Source: Actinomycetota bacterium
Lineage (GTDB): Bacteria > Actinomycetota > Nitriliruptoria > Euzebyales > Egibacteraceae
Length of the DNA stretch: 13,473 nucleotides
Reading direction: 5' to 3'
Assembly: GCA_019347785.1 (NCBI GenBank)
Contig: JAHWKQ010000035.1
Location: forward strand, 1 to 13,473
A program made the position numbers and the translations under genes. The notes beneath the pieces are model-generated. The model was not told the origin of the DNA and ran no database searches. It saw only the letters and a list, made by a program, of their open reading frames with translations. Shown here one piece after another: positions 1 to 7,859 of the stretch (positions are counted from its first letter, which is position 1; every line of letters begins with the position of its first letter).

Positions 1-1
1 G

Positions 2-637
2 AACCTCAAGGAGTTCATCGCCCGCTACGACATCCCGGTCATCGTCGGCGGGTGCGCCTCGTACGCCTCGGCGCTCCATCTGGCGCGGACGGGCGCGGCC
101 GGCATCCTTGTGGGCGTCGGGCCGGGCAACGCCTGCACCACCCGCGGGGTACTCGGCATCGGCGTCCCGCAGGCGACGGCCATCGCCGACGCCGCCGGGG
201 CGCGCGCCCGTCACATGGAGGAGACCGGCCGCTACGTGCACGTCATCGCCGACGGCGGGATGCGCACGGGAGGCGACGTCGCCAAGGCGATCGCCTGCGG
301 CGCCGACGCGGTCATGCTCGGCTCACCACTGGCGCGCGCCTCGGGCGCGCCCGGGCGCGGCTGGCACTGGGGCATGGCGACCTTCCACCCGGAGCTGCCT
401 CGAGGGGCGCGGGTGCGCGTCGAGCAGCTCGGCACGCTGCAGGAGATCCTGGTGGGCCCGGCGGCGGAGAACGACGGCGCCCGCAACCTGTTCGGCGCGC
501 TGCGCACCTCGATGGCCACCTGCGGCTACGCGACGATCAAGGACTTCCAGCGCGCCGAGGTGATGGTGGCGCCGAGCCTGCAGAGCGAGGGCAAGCACTA
601 CCAGCGACAGCAGGGCGTCGGCATGGGTGGTCGCTGA
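2..637 (+). CDS. guaB3: GuaB3-type IMP dehydrogenase family protein, 3' part
   Basis: The frame is open from base 2 to the TGA at 635-637, so the start lies upstream; 211 residues are visible. It is the C-terminal part of an IMP dehydrogenase/GMP reductase TIM barrel. Visible hallmarks are the catalytic-loop motif GVGPGNACTTR, in which the usual active-site cysteine is present, the phosphate-binding segment IADGGMRTGGD followed by AIACGADAVMLGSPLA, and the stretch GRGWHWGMATFHPELPRG. The tail IKDFQRAEV...EGKHYQRQQGVGMGG is the pattern I associate with the GuaB3 subgroup of actinobacteria and cyanobacteria rather than with classical GuaB. From family knowledge it acts in the cytoplasm in guanine nucleotide metabolism; whether GuaB3 proteins are dehydrogenases or reductases varies and cannot be settled here. 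guaA follows about 3 kb downstream on the same strand, with two polysaccharide genes between. Confidence 0.9.
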   Translation, partial: NLKEFIARYDIPVIVGGCASYASALHLARTGAAGILVGVGPGNACTTRGVLGIGVPQATAIADAAGARARHMEETGRYVHVIADGGMRTGGDVAKAIACGADAVMLGSPLARASGAPGRGWHWGMATFHPELPRGARVRVEQLGTLQEILVGPAAENDGARNLFGALRTSMATCGYATIKDFQRAEVMVAPSLQSEGKHYQRQQGVGMGGR

Positions 638-690
638 GGCCGGCCCCCATCCCACCCTGGCACGCACCGTCCACCTGCCTGCACGGACAG

Positions 691-727
691 TTGACCGGCG
701 ACCGGGCCGTCGCGCACCATTATGGTG
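691..727 (+). promoter_or_regulatory. Possible promoter and operator before the Wzz/ATPase gene
   Basis: The 145-base gap between guaB3 and the Wzz/ATPase gene contains TTGACC at 691-696, close to a -35 consensus. It also contains an inverted repeat CACCAT-T-ATGGTG at 715-727 (six-base arms, one-base centre). CACCAT at 715-720 lies 18 bases after the -35-like box but is a poor -10; CATTAT at 718-723 looks better but would need a 21-base spacer. The inverted repeat could be an operator over the -10 region. I see no clear rho-independent terminator after guaB3. Confidence 0.3.
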
Positions 728-782
728 GAGTCGGGGAGACAGCATCGGGCTGAGCGGCGGCGGGCCGCCCAGGGAGTTTCGC

Positions 783-2351
783 ATGGAAACCGCAACCACG
801 TACGAGGACGCAGACTTCGGGCCTCCTCTGGTCCAGTCGCTGTGGCGCTACCGCTGGCTGGTCGCCGTCGCCGCGGTGATCGGCGCGATCGTCGGCTTCG
901 CGTTGTCCTCACTGCAGCCGACGCTCTACGAGGCGACGGCCTCGCTGACGTTGTCCGACCCGACCGCGTCCTCGGTGTTCGGCGAGGACAGCGGCTCGTT
1001 CGAGGACCCCGAGTCGGTCACCACGTTCACGCTCCGGCAGGCCGACCGGGTGACGAGCGCGGCGGTGCTGGCCAGGGCCGCCAAGCTGCTCGAGGGCGTC
1101 GACGCCGGCGGGCTGGGCAAGCGCCTCACCGTCACCCCGGACGCCGAAGTGGCCACCCTGGCCATCACCGGAAGCGGATCCAGCCCCGGCGAGGCGGCCC
1201 GGCTGGCGAACGCCGCCGCCGACGCCTACCAGGCCGTCTCCGCTTCGACCACCCGGGAGGAGGCTGAGGCCGCCCTGGCACAGCTCGTGCCGATCCGCCA
1301 GCGCCTCCTCACCCGCATCCGCTCTCTGAGCGCCGCGACGGACGCGAGCGCCCTGTCCGAGATGGAGGCGCTCCTGTCGCGGCTCGTCGAGCTCGACACC
1401 CAGGCCGACCAGATCCGCACGGAGGCGTTCCTCGTCGGCGACGGCGTGGAGTACCGGGAGGACGCCACGCGCCCCCGGGCGCCGTCCCAGCCGAAGCCGG
1501 TCCGTGACGCCTGGATCATGGGCATCCTCGGCCTCGTGATCGGCGCCGTGATCGCCTGGTGGCGAGCCGGTCGGAACCGCAAGGCCGCGTCGCCCGACGA
1601 CCCCGCCACCGTGCTCAACGCACCGCTGCTCGGCGAGATCCCGCGGTTCGAGGTCGCCGGCACGAGGGTCCCCGAGCTCGCCGACCTGTCGACCGAGGCG
1701 GCGGAGGCCTACCACTTCGTGGTGGTCTCGCTGGAGGCGGCGATCGAGCAGCGTGGGCCCACGACCCTGCTCGTCGTCAGCCCGGCCCACGGCGACGGCA
1801 AGACGACGACGACCCGCATGGTCGCCGCGGCCATGGCCATGAACGGCAGCCGAGTCGTCGCCGTCGACGCCGACATCCGCACGCGGGGCCTGACCGCGCT
1901 CGCCGGCGTCGACGGCCATCGGGGCCTGACAGACCTCGTGTCGGACCACGTCGACGTCGAGGACTGCATGCTTCCCATGGGGGACGAGCGCTCGACCGTC
2001 TCGCTCATCCCCGCCGGGGAGCCGGACGGCCGCCACGGCCCGGGGCTCTTCCGCCGCGCGACGTTCAGCCAGGCCCTCACGCGGATCAAGGGCCAGGCCG
2101 ACCTCGTGCTGGTCGACACCCCGACGATGATGCACTTCACCGACGCGTTCGCCATGGCCGACGAGGTGGACGGCCTGGTCATCGTCGTCGACCACGGCAC
2201 GCCGATGGAGGTCCTCGAGGAGGCGCACGCCCGCCTGTCGCACACGCGCACGCCCATCTTCGGGTACGTGTTCAACCGGTCGAGCGACGGCGGGCCGGGC
2301 TGGTCCGTCGCCCGCCGTCCCACGGTGCGTGAGGCCCGCGCCAGGCGCTGA
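783..2351 (+). CDS. Wzz-type chain-length regulator fused to BY-kinase-like ATPase
   Basis: The product is 522 residues. I chose ATG 783 because GGGAG lies about seven bases upstream and the Wzz fold starts directly; extending to GTG 627 would add 52 low-complexity residues overlapping guaB3. Order: membrane helix about 24-42; an extracytoplasmic Wzz region with RLTVTPDAEVATLAI near 114-128 and a charged, probably helical stretch about 155-215; a PxxP-containing segment before a second helix about 243-261; then a cytoplasmic P-loop ATPase. The ATPase has Walker A PAHGDGKTTTT (334-344), Walker A' VVAVDADIR (358-365) and Walker B LVLVDTP (441-447). Such proteins control chain length and assembly of exported polysaccharide. 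Unlike typical BY-kinases, the last 22 residues contain no tyrosine, and the usual EAYRxLR-type oligomerisation motif reads EAYHFVVVSL. Autophosphorylation is therefore doubtful, and it may act as an ATPase switch only. Confidence 0.88.
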   Translation: METATTYEDADFGPPLVQSLWRYRWLVAVAAVIGAIVGFALSSLQPTLYEATASLTLSDPTASSVFGEDSGSFEDPESVTTFTLRQADRVTSAAVLARAAKLLEGVDAGGLGKRLTVTPDAEVATLAITGSGSSPGEAARLANAAADAYQAVSASTTREEAEAALAQLVPIRQRLLTRIRSLSAATDASALSEMEALLSRLVELDTQADQIRTEAFLVGDGVEYREDATRPRAPSQPKPVRDAWIMGILGLVIGAVIAWWRAGRNRKAASPDDPATVLNAPLLGEIPRFEVAGTRVPELADLSTEAAEAYHFVVVSLEAAIEQRGPTTLLVVSPAHGDGKTTTTRMVAAAMAMNGSRVVAVDADIRTRGLTALAGVDGHRGLTDLVSDHVDVEDCMLPMGDERSTVSLIPAGEPDGRHGPGLFRRATFSQALTRIKGQADLVLVDTPTMMHFTDAFAMADEVDGLVIVVDHGTPMEVLEEAHARLSHTRTPIFGYVFNRSSDGGPGWSVARRPTVREARARR

Positions 2352-2369
2352 GCGGAAGCCCGGGCCTCG

Positions 2370-2398
2370 TTGACAGGCCGGTCGTGACGTCATACAAG
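2370..2398 (+). promoter_or_regulatory. Sigma70-type promoter before the aminotransferase gene
   Basis: A perfect -35 box TTGACA lies at 2370-2375. After a 17-base spacer, TACAAG lies at 2393-2398 and matches the -10 consensus at four of six positions, though it lacks the final T. Transcription would start near 2405, giving a leader of roughly 26-32 bases before the proposed CTG start. The -35 box is overlapped by a small inverted repeat GGCCT-N7-AGGCC (2363-2379). No separate promoter is visible for guaA, so this one may also feed it. Confidence 0.55.
2385..2392. promoter_or_regulatory. TGACGTCA palindrome in the promoter spacer
   Basis: This perfect eight-base palindrome lies inside the 17-base spacer of the promoter at 2370-2398 and directly abuts the -10 box. 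The position would suit an operator for a dimeric regulator. No protein is identified, and eight bases alone could occur by chance. Confidence 0.3.
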
Positions 2399-2430
2399 GG
2401 ATCGGTCCGCCAGGAACCCCAGGGTCTCGG

Positions 2431-3585
2431 CTGCCACTGACGACCTCACGCATCCACCTGTCACCGCCGCACGTCAGCGGCCGCGAGCGGGCGCTGCTGC
2501 TCGACGCGCTCGACTCGAATTGGCTGGCTCCGCTGGGGCCCCATGTGGACGCCTTCGAGCGGGAGATCGCCGCCCGCACGGGGGTCGCCCACGCCGTGGC
2601 GCTGTCGAGCGGCACCGCGGCGCTGCACCTCGCGCTGCGCATCCTCGGCGTCCGGGATGGCGACGACGTGCTGACCGCCACGCTGACGTTCGTCGCCACC
2701 GCCGCCGCCGCCACCTATGTGGGGGCGGCGCCGGTCTTCGTCGACTGCGACGAGGCGACCTGGAACCTGGATCCCGATCTGCTCGCCGGGGAGCTGGCCT
2801 CGCGGGCCCGCGCCGGCCGGCTCCCGAAGGCCGTCGTGGCCGTGGACCTGTACGGCCAGTGCGCCGACTACGAGCGCATCAACGCGGCCTGCGAGCCCTA
2901 CGGCGTGCCGGTGGTCGAGGACGCGGCCGAGTCGCTGGGGGCCTCCTACCGGGACCGCCCCGCCGGGTCGCTGGCGGCGATGGGCGTCCTGTCCTTCAAC
3001 GGGAACAAGGTCATCACCACCAGCGGTGGCGGGATGCTGCTGTCCGACGACCCCGACCACGCCGCGCGGGCGCGCTTCCTCGCGACGCAGGCGCGCGACC
3101 CGGCGCCGCACTACCAGCACAGCGAGCTGGGCTACAACTACCGCATGAGCAACCTGTTGGCGGCCGTCGGTCGGGGCCAGCTGGCCGACCTCGACGAGCG
3201 CGTCGAGCGGCGCCGCGCGACGAACGCCTCGTACCGGCGGGCCCTGGGTGAGCTGCCCGGCGTGTCCTTCATGCCCGAGGCGCCCTACGGGCGCTCCAAC
3301 CGCTGGCTCACGTGCGTCACCATCGACCCGCGGGGCTTCGGGGCCTCCCGCGACGACGTCAGGGTCCACCTGGAGAGCGCCGACATCGAGGCCCGTCCCC
3401 TCTGGAAGCCGCTGCACCTGCAGCCCGCCTTCTCGGGCTGCCCGGTGGTGGGCGGGGCGGTGGCCGAGGAGCTGTTCCGCCACGGACTGTGCCTGCCCAG
3501 CGGGTCGGGACTGACCGACGCGGACCTCGAGCGGATCGTCGACGCGTTCCGCTCGACGCCGCGGCGAACCGGTCCCGGGCGATGA
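2431..3585 (+). CDS. DegT/DnrJ/EryC1/StrS aminotransferase, PglE-like
   Basis: A PLP-dependent nucleotide-sugar aminotransferase of 384 residues if it starts at CTG 2431 (382 from CTG 2437); family members are usually about 370-400. The N-terminal fold is recognisable from RIHLSPPHVSGRER (7-20) and SNWLAPLGPHVDAFE (29-43), upstream of the first GTG in frame (2545). That start would delete 38 residues of conserved fold. No ATG, GTG or TTG occurs between the in-frame stop at 2371-2373 and GTG 2545, so a CTG start is inferred, with AGGG at 2421-2424 as a weak ribosome site. Motifs: SSGTAALHLAL (59-69), VVEDAAESLGA (161-171; the acidic residue that contacts the PLP ring), and GNKVITTSGGG (191-201) with the likely Schiff-base lysine K193. 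It probably aminates a UDP-4-keto-6-deoxy sugar for surface polysaccharide, as PglE does for bacillosamine; the exact substrate is unknown. The matching dehydratase and acetyltransferase are not in the window. Confidence 0.87.
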   Translation: MPLTTSRIHLSPPHVSGRERALLLDALDSNWLAPLGPHVDAFEREIAARTGVAHAVALSSGTAALHLALRILGVRDGDDVLTATLTFVATAAAATYVGAAPVFVDCDEATWNLDPDLLAGELASRARAGRLPKAVVAVDLYGQCADYERINAACEPYGVPVVEDAAESLGASYRDRPAGSLAAMGVLSFNGNKVITTSGGGMLLSDDPDHAARARFLATQARDPAPHYQHSELGYNYRMSNLLAAVGRGQLADLDERVERRRATNASYRRALGELPGVSFMPEAPYGRSNRWLTCVTIDPRGFGASRDDVRVHLESADIEARPLWKPLHLQPAFSGCPVVGGAVAEELFRHGLCLPSGSGLTDADLERIVDAFRSTPRRTGPGR

Positions 3586-3613
3586 CGCGGCCACCGAACG
3601 CGCACCCGACCCC

Positions 3614-3618
3614 GGAGG
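3614..3618 (+). promoter_or_regulatory. Ribosome binding site deciding the guaA start
   Basis: GGAGG lies five bases before GTG 3624 and marks that codon as the guaA start. The alternative ATG 3582, which overlaps the preceding stop as ATGA, has no comparable site and would add 14 non-conserved residues. Confidence 0.65.
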
Positions 3619-3623
3619 ACCCC

Positions 3624-5174
<1,551 letters not shown>

Positions 5175-5209
5175 GCGCCGGCGGGCCTCAGCCCCCGTCC
5201 CACCGGCGC
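5175..5209. terminator. Hairpin between convergent genes, possible two-way terminator
   Basis: GCGCCGGCGGG (5175-5185) pairs with CCCACCGGCGC (5199-5209): ten of eleven pairs with one C-A mismatch and a 13-base loop. It begins directly after the guaA stop and covers the stop of the convergent minus-strand gene. No T-tract follows on either side, so it would be an actinobacterial-style terminator without a U run, or simply a stem protecting the 3' ends. Confidence 0.45.
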
Positions 5210-6144
5210 AGCACGCGCAGGCGGCGCCACGGGATGCCGGCCAGCGCCTGGTAGTCGTGTGACAGCCCGGCCCGGGCGTAGGCGCCCCGGGCGCCCCGGG
5301 GGGTCTCGAAGACGATCGCCATGGCCGCGCCGCCGTTGTCGATCGCGTAGGCGCCGTGGCGCTGCAGCGCCACGGCGACCATGCGCTCGGCCGGGCTGAC
5401 GCCGGAGAGGGCGGCGACGTCGACCCGCGGGTCGAGCTGGACCCGGGCGCCCTCGGGGATGCAGTCGGGCCTGCCGGACGTGCCGTCGGTCTTGGTCGCC
5501 GGGTAGCGGTGGCCCCCCCAGCAGGCGTTGTCGGTCGAGAACACCAGGGCGTGGGGGATGCGGCCGCGCTCGAGCTCGAAGGCGCGCACGACACCGGCGA
5601 GACGGGACACCCCGGCGCCGGTGGGCAGGGTGCCGCCGGGCGCGTGCCCGTCGCCCTCGACGTCCACGACGCCGCCCCAGCCCGCCGTCCAGCCGCCTCC
5701 GGGCAGCCGCTCGGCCTCCCAGAACTCATACGAGCGACGCTCGGCCCAGTCGACGACGACCATGGCCGCGTCCGAGCCCGGCGCCGGGCGGGCCCCGTCG
5801 GGCACGGGGACCGGTTGTCGCGCGAGGTCGCACACGCCCCACGGGGCCCGGCAGGCGACCGGATACCGCGGCGTCGAGGCGCCCGCGGCGTAGACGGGCA
5901 CGCCGAACTCGCTCAGCGCCGCGACCCCCGGACCGTTCCGCGCCAGGTAGCCCGCCATGCGCTCGGTCCCGGGGTCCAGCACCGGGTCGGCGGGGATGCG
6001 GGCGTTCCACGGGCTGTCGGCGCTGAACGGCCGCCTGCCGCGGCTGTCGGCGCCGCCCGGGGCGGAGGGGCGTCCGGCCGTGCAGGCGACGGCGAGCAGC
6101 ACGACCGTGGCCACCAGCACGCGGCCCCGGGCCCCCGGGCCCAT
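5188..6144 (-). CDS. Secreted protein of unknown function, probable lipoprotein (paralogue of 8911-9873)
   Basis: The product is 318 residues from ATG 6144. The upstream GTG 6195 would overlap the transferase gene and place 17 extra residues before the signal sequence. The N-terminus (basic residues, hydrophobic VLVATVVLLAVA at 9-20, then Cys21) resembles a lipoprotein signal with a non-ideal lipobox, so it is likely exported. I do not recognise a characterised domain. It aligns along most of its length with the plus-strand protein at 8911-9873. Shared blocks are ARIPADPVLDP (48-58), PWGVCDL (101-107), GSDAAMVVVD (123-132), GVVRAFE then HALVFST (184-204), YPATKTDG (214-221), EGARVQLDP (231-239), ALQRHGAYAID (259-269) and IPWRRLRVLRRWDG (304-317). 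Cys98, Cys105 and Cys208 have counterparts. Its start is 13 bases after the transferase stop, so the two are probably one transcript. A polysaccharide-binding or -processing role is only a guess from context. Confidence 0.8.
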   Translation of the reverse strand: MGPGARGRVLVATVVLLAVACTAGRPSAPGGADSRGRRPFSADSPWNARIPADPVLDPGTERMAGYLARNGPGVAALSEFGVPVYAAGASTPRYPVACRAPWGVCDLARQPVPVPDGARPAPGSDAAMVVVDWAERRSYEFWEAERLPGGGWTAGWGGVVDVEGDGHAPGGTLPTGAGVSRLAGVVRAFELERGRIPHALVFSTDNACWGGHRYPATKTDGTSGRPDCIPEGARVQLDPRVDVAALSGVSPAERMVAVALQRHGAYAIDNGGAAMAIVFETPRGARGAYARAGLSHDYQALAGIPWRRLRVLRRWDGG

Positions 6145-6157
6145 GCGGCCCGAGGCG

Positions 6158-7690
6158 TCAGTCCTCGGCGCCACGCCGGCCGGGGAGAACGTCACGGAGG
6201 ACCGCCGCCGCCGTCGCGAACAGGATCTTCATGTCGAACCACAGCGACCAGTGCTCGACGTAGAAGTTGTCGAAGCGGGCCCGCTCGGGGATCGACGTGT
6301 CGCCGCGCAGCCCGTTCACCTGGGCCCAGCCGGTGACGCCCACGGGCAGGCGATGGCGGTCGTCGTAGCCGGGGATGCGTCTGTCGAAGCTGTCGACGAA
6401 GAGGGGACGCTCCGGGCGGGGGCCGACCAGGGACATGTCCCCGCGGAGCACGTTCCACAGCTGCGGCAGCTCGTCCAGGCTGGTACGCCGCAGCCAGCGC
6501 CCCACCCTCGTGGAGCGGTCCTCGGCCGACCACACCGTGTCGCCGTCGTGCTCGACCGGCATGCTGCGGAACTTCAGCACCTCGATGGGGTGGCCGTGGC
6601 GGCCGAGGCGCTCCTGGCGGAACAGCACGGGTCCCCCGTCCTCGGCACGGATGGCGAGCGCGATGAGGCCCTGCAGGGGGGCGGTGAGCAGCAGGGCCGC
6701 CCCGGCGGCGCAGACGTCGACGGCGCGCTTGACGACCAGCGCACGGCTGCGCACGGCCGCGCGTGGCACGCGGCACAGGGGGATGCCCCACACCTCGTCG
6801 ACGCGGCCGTTGCCGAGCGGGGTGACGGCGAGGTCGAAGAAGCGTGGCACGACGTACAGCTCCAGGCGGCGGCGCATCGCCATGCGCACCAGGCCGACGA
6901 TCCTGGACTCGGGCACCGGGCCGAAGGCGATGATCAGGTGCCGCACCGCGAGCTCGTCGAGGATCGCGTCGAGCTCGTCGAGGCTGCCCAGCAGCGGTGC
7001 CGGCAGGTCGGGGTCGGCCGGCCGGGGGAGGGTGTCGACGAGGCCGACCGGCGACAACCCGTGCTCGGGACGCTCGGCGAGCAGGCGCGCGATGTCGCAC
7101 CCCAGCCCGCCGGCCCCCACGATCACGACGGGCTGGCTGTGGCGCCCGCTGCGGCGCAGCCGGCGGACGAGGCCGTAGGCGACCCAACGCAGCAGAGGCA
7201 GGGCCACGGCGGCGGTCACCACCGTGCGCAGCGTCAGCCCCGTCACCGGCAGGGGCTCGACGGCCAGAGCGAGCGGCACGACCGCGACCGCCAGGCACGC
7301 CAGCAGCGTCGGCAGGTCGTCGAGGATGCGCAGCGTCAGGCGCGGTCGGTACAGCCCGGCCGCCGCGAGCGCGGCGAGCACGCCGGACGCGTACACGCCC
7401 CGCCAGGGCCCGCCCGGCCCCGGCCCCGTGACGGCGAGGACGAGGGCGGTGACGTCCGCGAGCAGGAGCACCAGGCGCTCCCGGGCCCCGGCACCGGGCA
7501 GCACCGGCCGCGGGTGGCCGTGGGGCCGGGCGCCCCGGGTACGCCGGGGCCGGCCATCGGGGGAGGCGGCCCGCGGGCCGATGTGCCGCACGGGCCCGCG
7601 CGCACCGGCCGGCCGCGGCCGGTGCGCCGTCGAGCCGCCTTGCGAGCCGCCGATCCGCACGTCGACGTCGCGCCCGCCTCGCGGGTCCAT
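6158..7690 (-). CDS. Polyprenyl-phosphate sugar-phosphate transferase (initiating, WbaP/CpsE type)
   Basis: The product is 510 residues from ATG 7690, chosen for the purine-rich GAGAAGGG five bases upstream; an extension to 7888 would overlap the deacetylase gene. This enzyme type moves a sugar-1-phosphate from a nucleotide sugar to undecaprenyl phosphate in the inner membrane, starting a polysaccharide repeat unit. Residues 1-65 are Arg/Pro/Gly-rich and look disordered. Several membrane helices follow (about 72-170), then a nucleotide-binding-like domain VVIVGAGGLGCDIARLL (188-204). The catalytic domain begins at KRAVDV (321) with a hydrophobic segment about 326-348. Catalytic-domain motifs are VLFRQERLG (355-363), EVLKFRSM (370-377), SLDELPQLWNVL (404-415) with the Asp406-Glu407 pair, GDMSLVGPRPE (417-427) and GWAQVNGLRGDT (454-465). 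The sugar transferred is not predictable. A low-confidence alternative start is GTG 7504, which would remove the disordered head. Confidence 0.92.
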   Translation of the reverse strand: MDPRGGRDVDVRIGGSQGGSTAHRPRPAGARGPVRHIGPRAASPDGRPRRTRGARPHGHPRPVLPGAGARERLVLLLADVTALVLAVTGPGPGGPWRGVYASGVLAALAAAGLYRPRLTLRILDDLPTLLACLAVAVVPLALAVEPLPVTGLTLRTVVTAAVALPLLRWVAYGLVRRLRRSGRHSQPVVIVGAGGLGCDIARLLAERPEHGLSPVGLVDTLPRPADPDLPAPLLGSLDELDAILDELAVRHLIIAFGPVPESRIVGLVRMAMRRRLELYVVPRFFDLAVTPLGNGRVDEVWGIPLCRVPRAAVRSRALVVKRAVDVCAAGAALLLTAPLQGLIALAIRAEDGGPVLFRQERLGRHGHPIEVLKFRSMPVEHDGDTVWSAEDRSTRVGRWLRRTSLDELPQLWNVLRGDMSLVGPRPERPLFVDSFDRRIPGYDDRHRLPVGVTGWAQVNGLRGDTSIPERARFDNFYVEHWSLWFDMKILFATAAAVLRDVLPGRRGAED

Positions 7691-7714
7691 CCGGCCCTTC
7701 TCCCCGTCGCGTGA

Positions 7715-7732
7715 CGCCGCCCCGGGGCGGCG
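7715..7732. promoter_or_regulatory. 18-base perfect palindrome before the sugar-phosphate transferase gene
   Basis: CGCCGCCCC followed by GGGGCGGCG forms an uninterrupted palindrome in the 169-base gap between the deacetylase stop and the transferase start, 24 bases before the start codon on the minus strand. It could be an operator for a dimeric repressor, or a stem (seven pairs, four-base loop) acting as a leader structure or terminator. In DNA this rich in GC a palindrome of this length is only mildly improbable. Confidence 0.3.
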
Positions 7733-7810
7733 CTCGGGTCGCGGCGCCCGCGGGGACGGCCAAGTGCTGCCCGGTCCCGCTCCCCGGCCCGCCGACCAGG
7801 GACAGCCAAG

Positions 7811-7828
7811 CAGTAGTGATGATACTAC
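7811..7828. promoter_or_regulatory. AT-rich element with GATACTAC word, possible promoter of the transferase gene
   Basis: In the most AT-rich patch of the window, GTAGT-N6-ACTAC (7813-7828) forms an inverted repeat. On the minus strand it reads GTAGTATC and contains TAGTAT, matching the -10 consensus at four of six positions including the conserved TA and final T. No convincing -35 is seen. The words CAGTAG and GATACTAC recur, in swapped order, at 8850-8866. If TAGTAT is a -10, the transferase leader would be about 125 bases. Confidence 0.35.
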
Positions 7829-7859
7829 ACAAAGTAAGGGTACGGGGCCCGAGACGGCC

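Noticed and set aside
638..782. Search for a rho-independent terminator or small gene after guaB3
   Set aside because: Only weak, widely spaced pairings such as GGGTGG with CCACCC are present, there is no T-tract and no credible short frame.
2384..2440. 18-codon frame from GTG 2384 before the aminotransferase gene, possible leader peptide or frameshifted true start
   Set aside because: Its product has no regulatory codon run and does not resemble a DegT N-terminus. Its start also lies inside the predicted promoter spacer, so it would not be transcribed from that promoter.
909..2714. 601-codon minus-strand open frame opposite the Wzz/ATPase gene
   Set aside because: The composition is that of a shadow frame (runs of Arg, Gly, His, Asp) and the opposite strand has convincing Walker motifs.
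2545..3585. Short form of the aminotransferase from GTG 2545
   Set aside because: It would lose the conserved N-terminal segment RIHLSPPHVSG to SNWLAPLGPHV that belongs to the fold.
3582..3623. ATG 3582 as guaA start, overlapping the preceding stop as ATGA
   Set aside because: Translational coupling is possible, but GGAGG placed five bases before GTG 3624 and the lack of conservation of the extra residues favour GTG 3624.
5957..7714. 585-codon plus-strand open frame across the sugar-phosphate transferase gene
   Set aside because: The product is low-complexity and lacks motifs, while the minus strand encodes a full phosphoglycosyltransferase.
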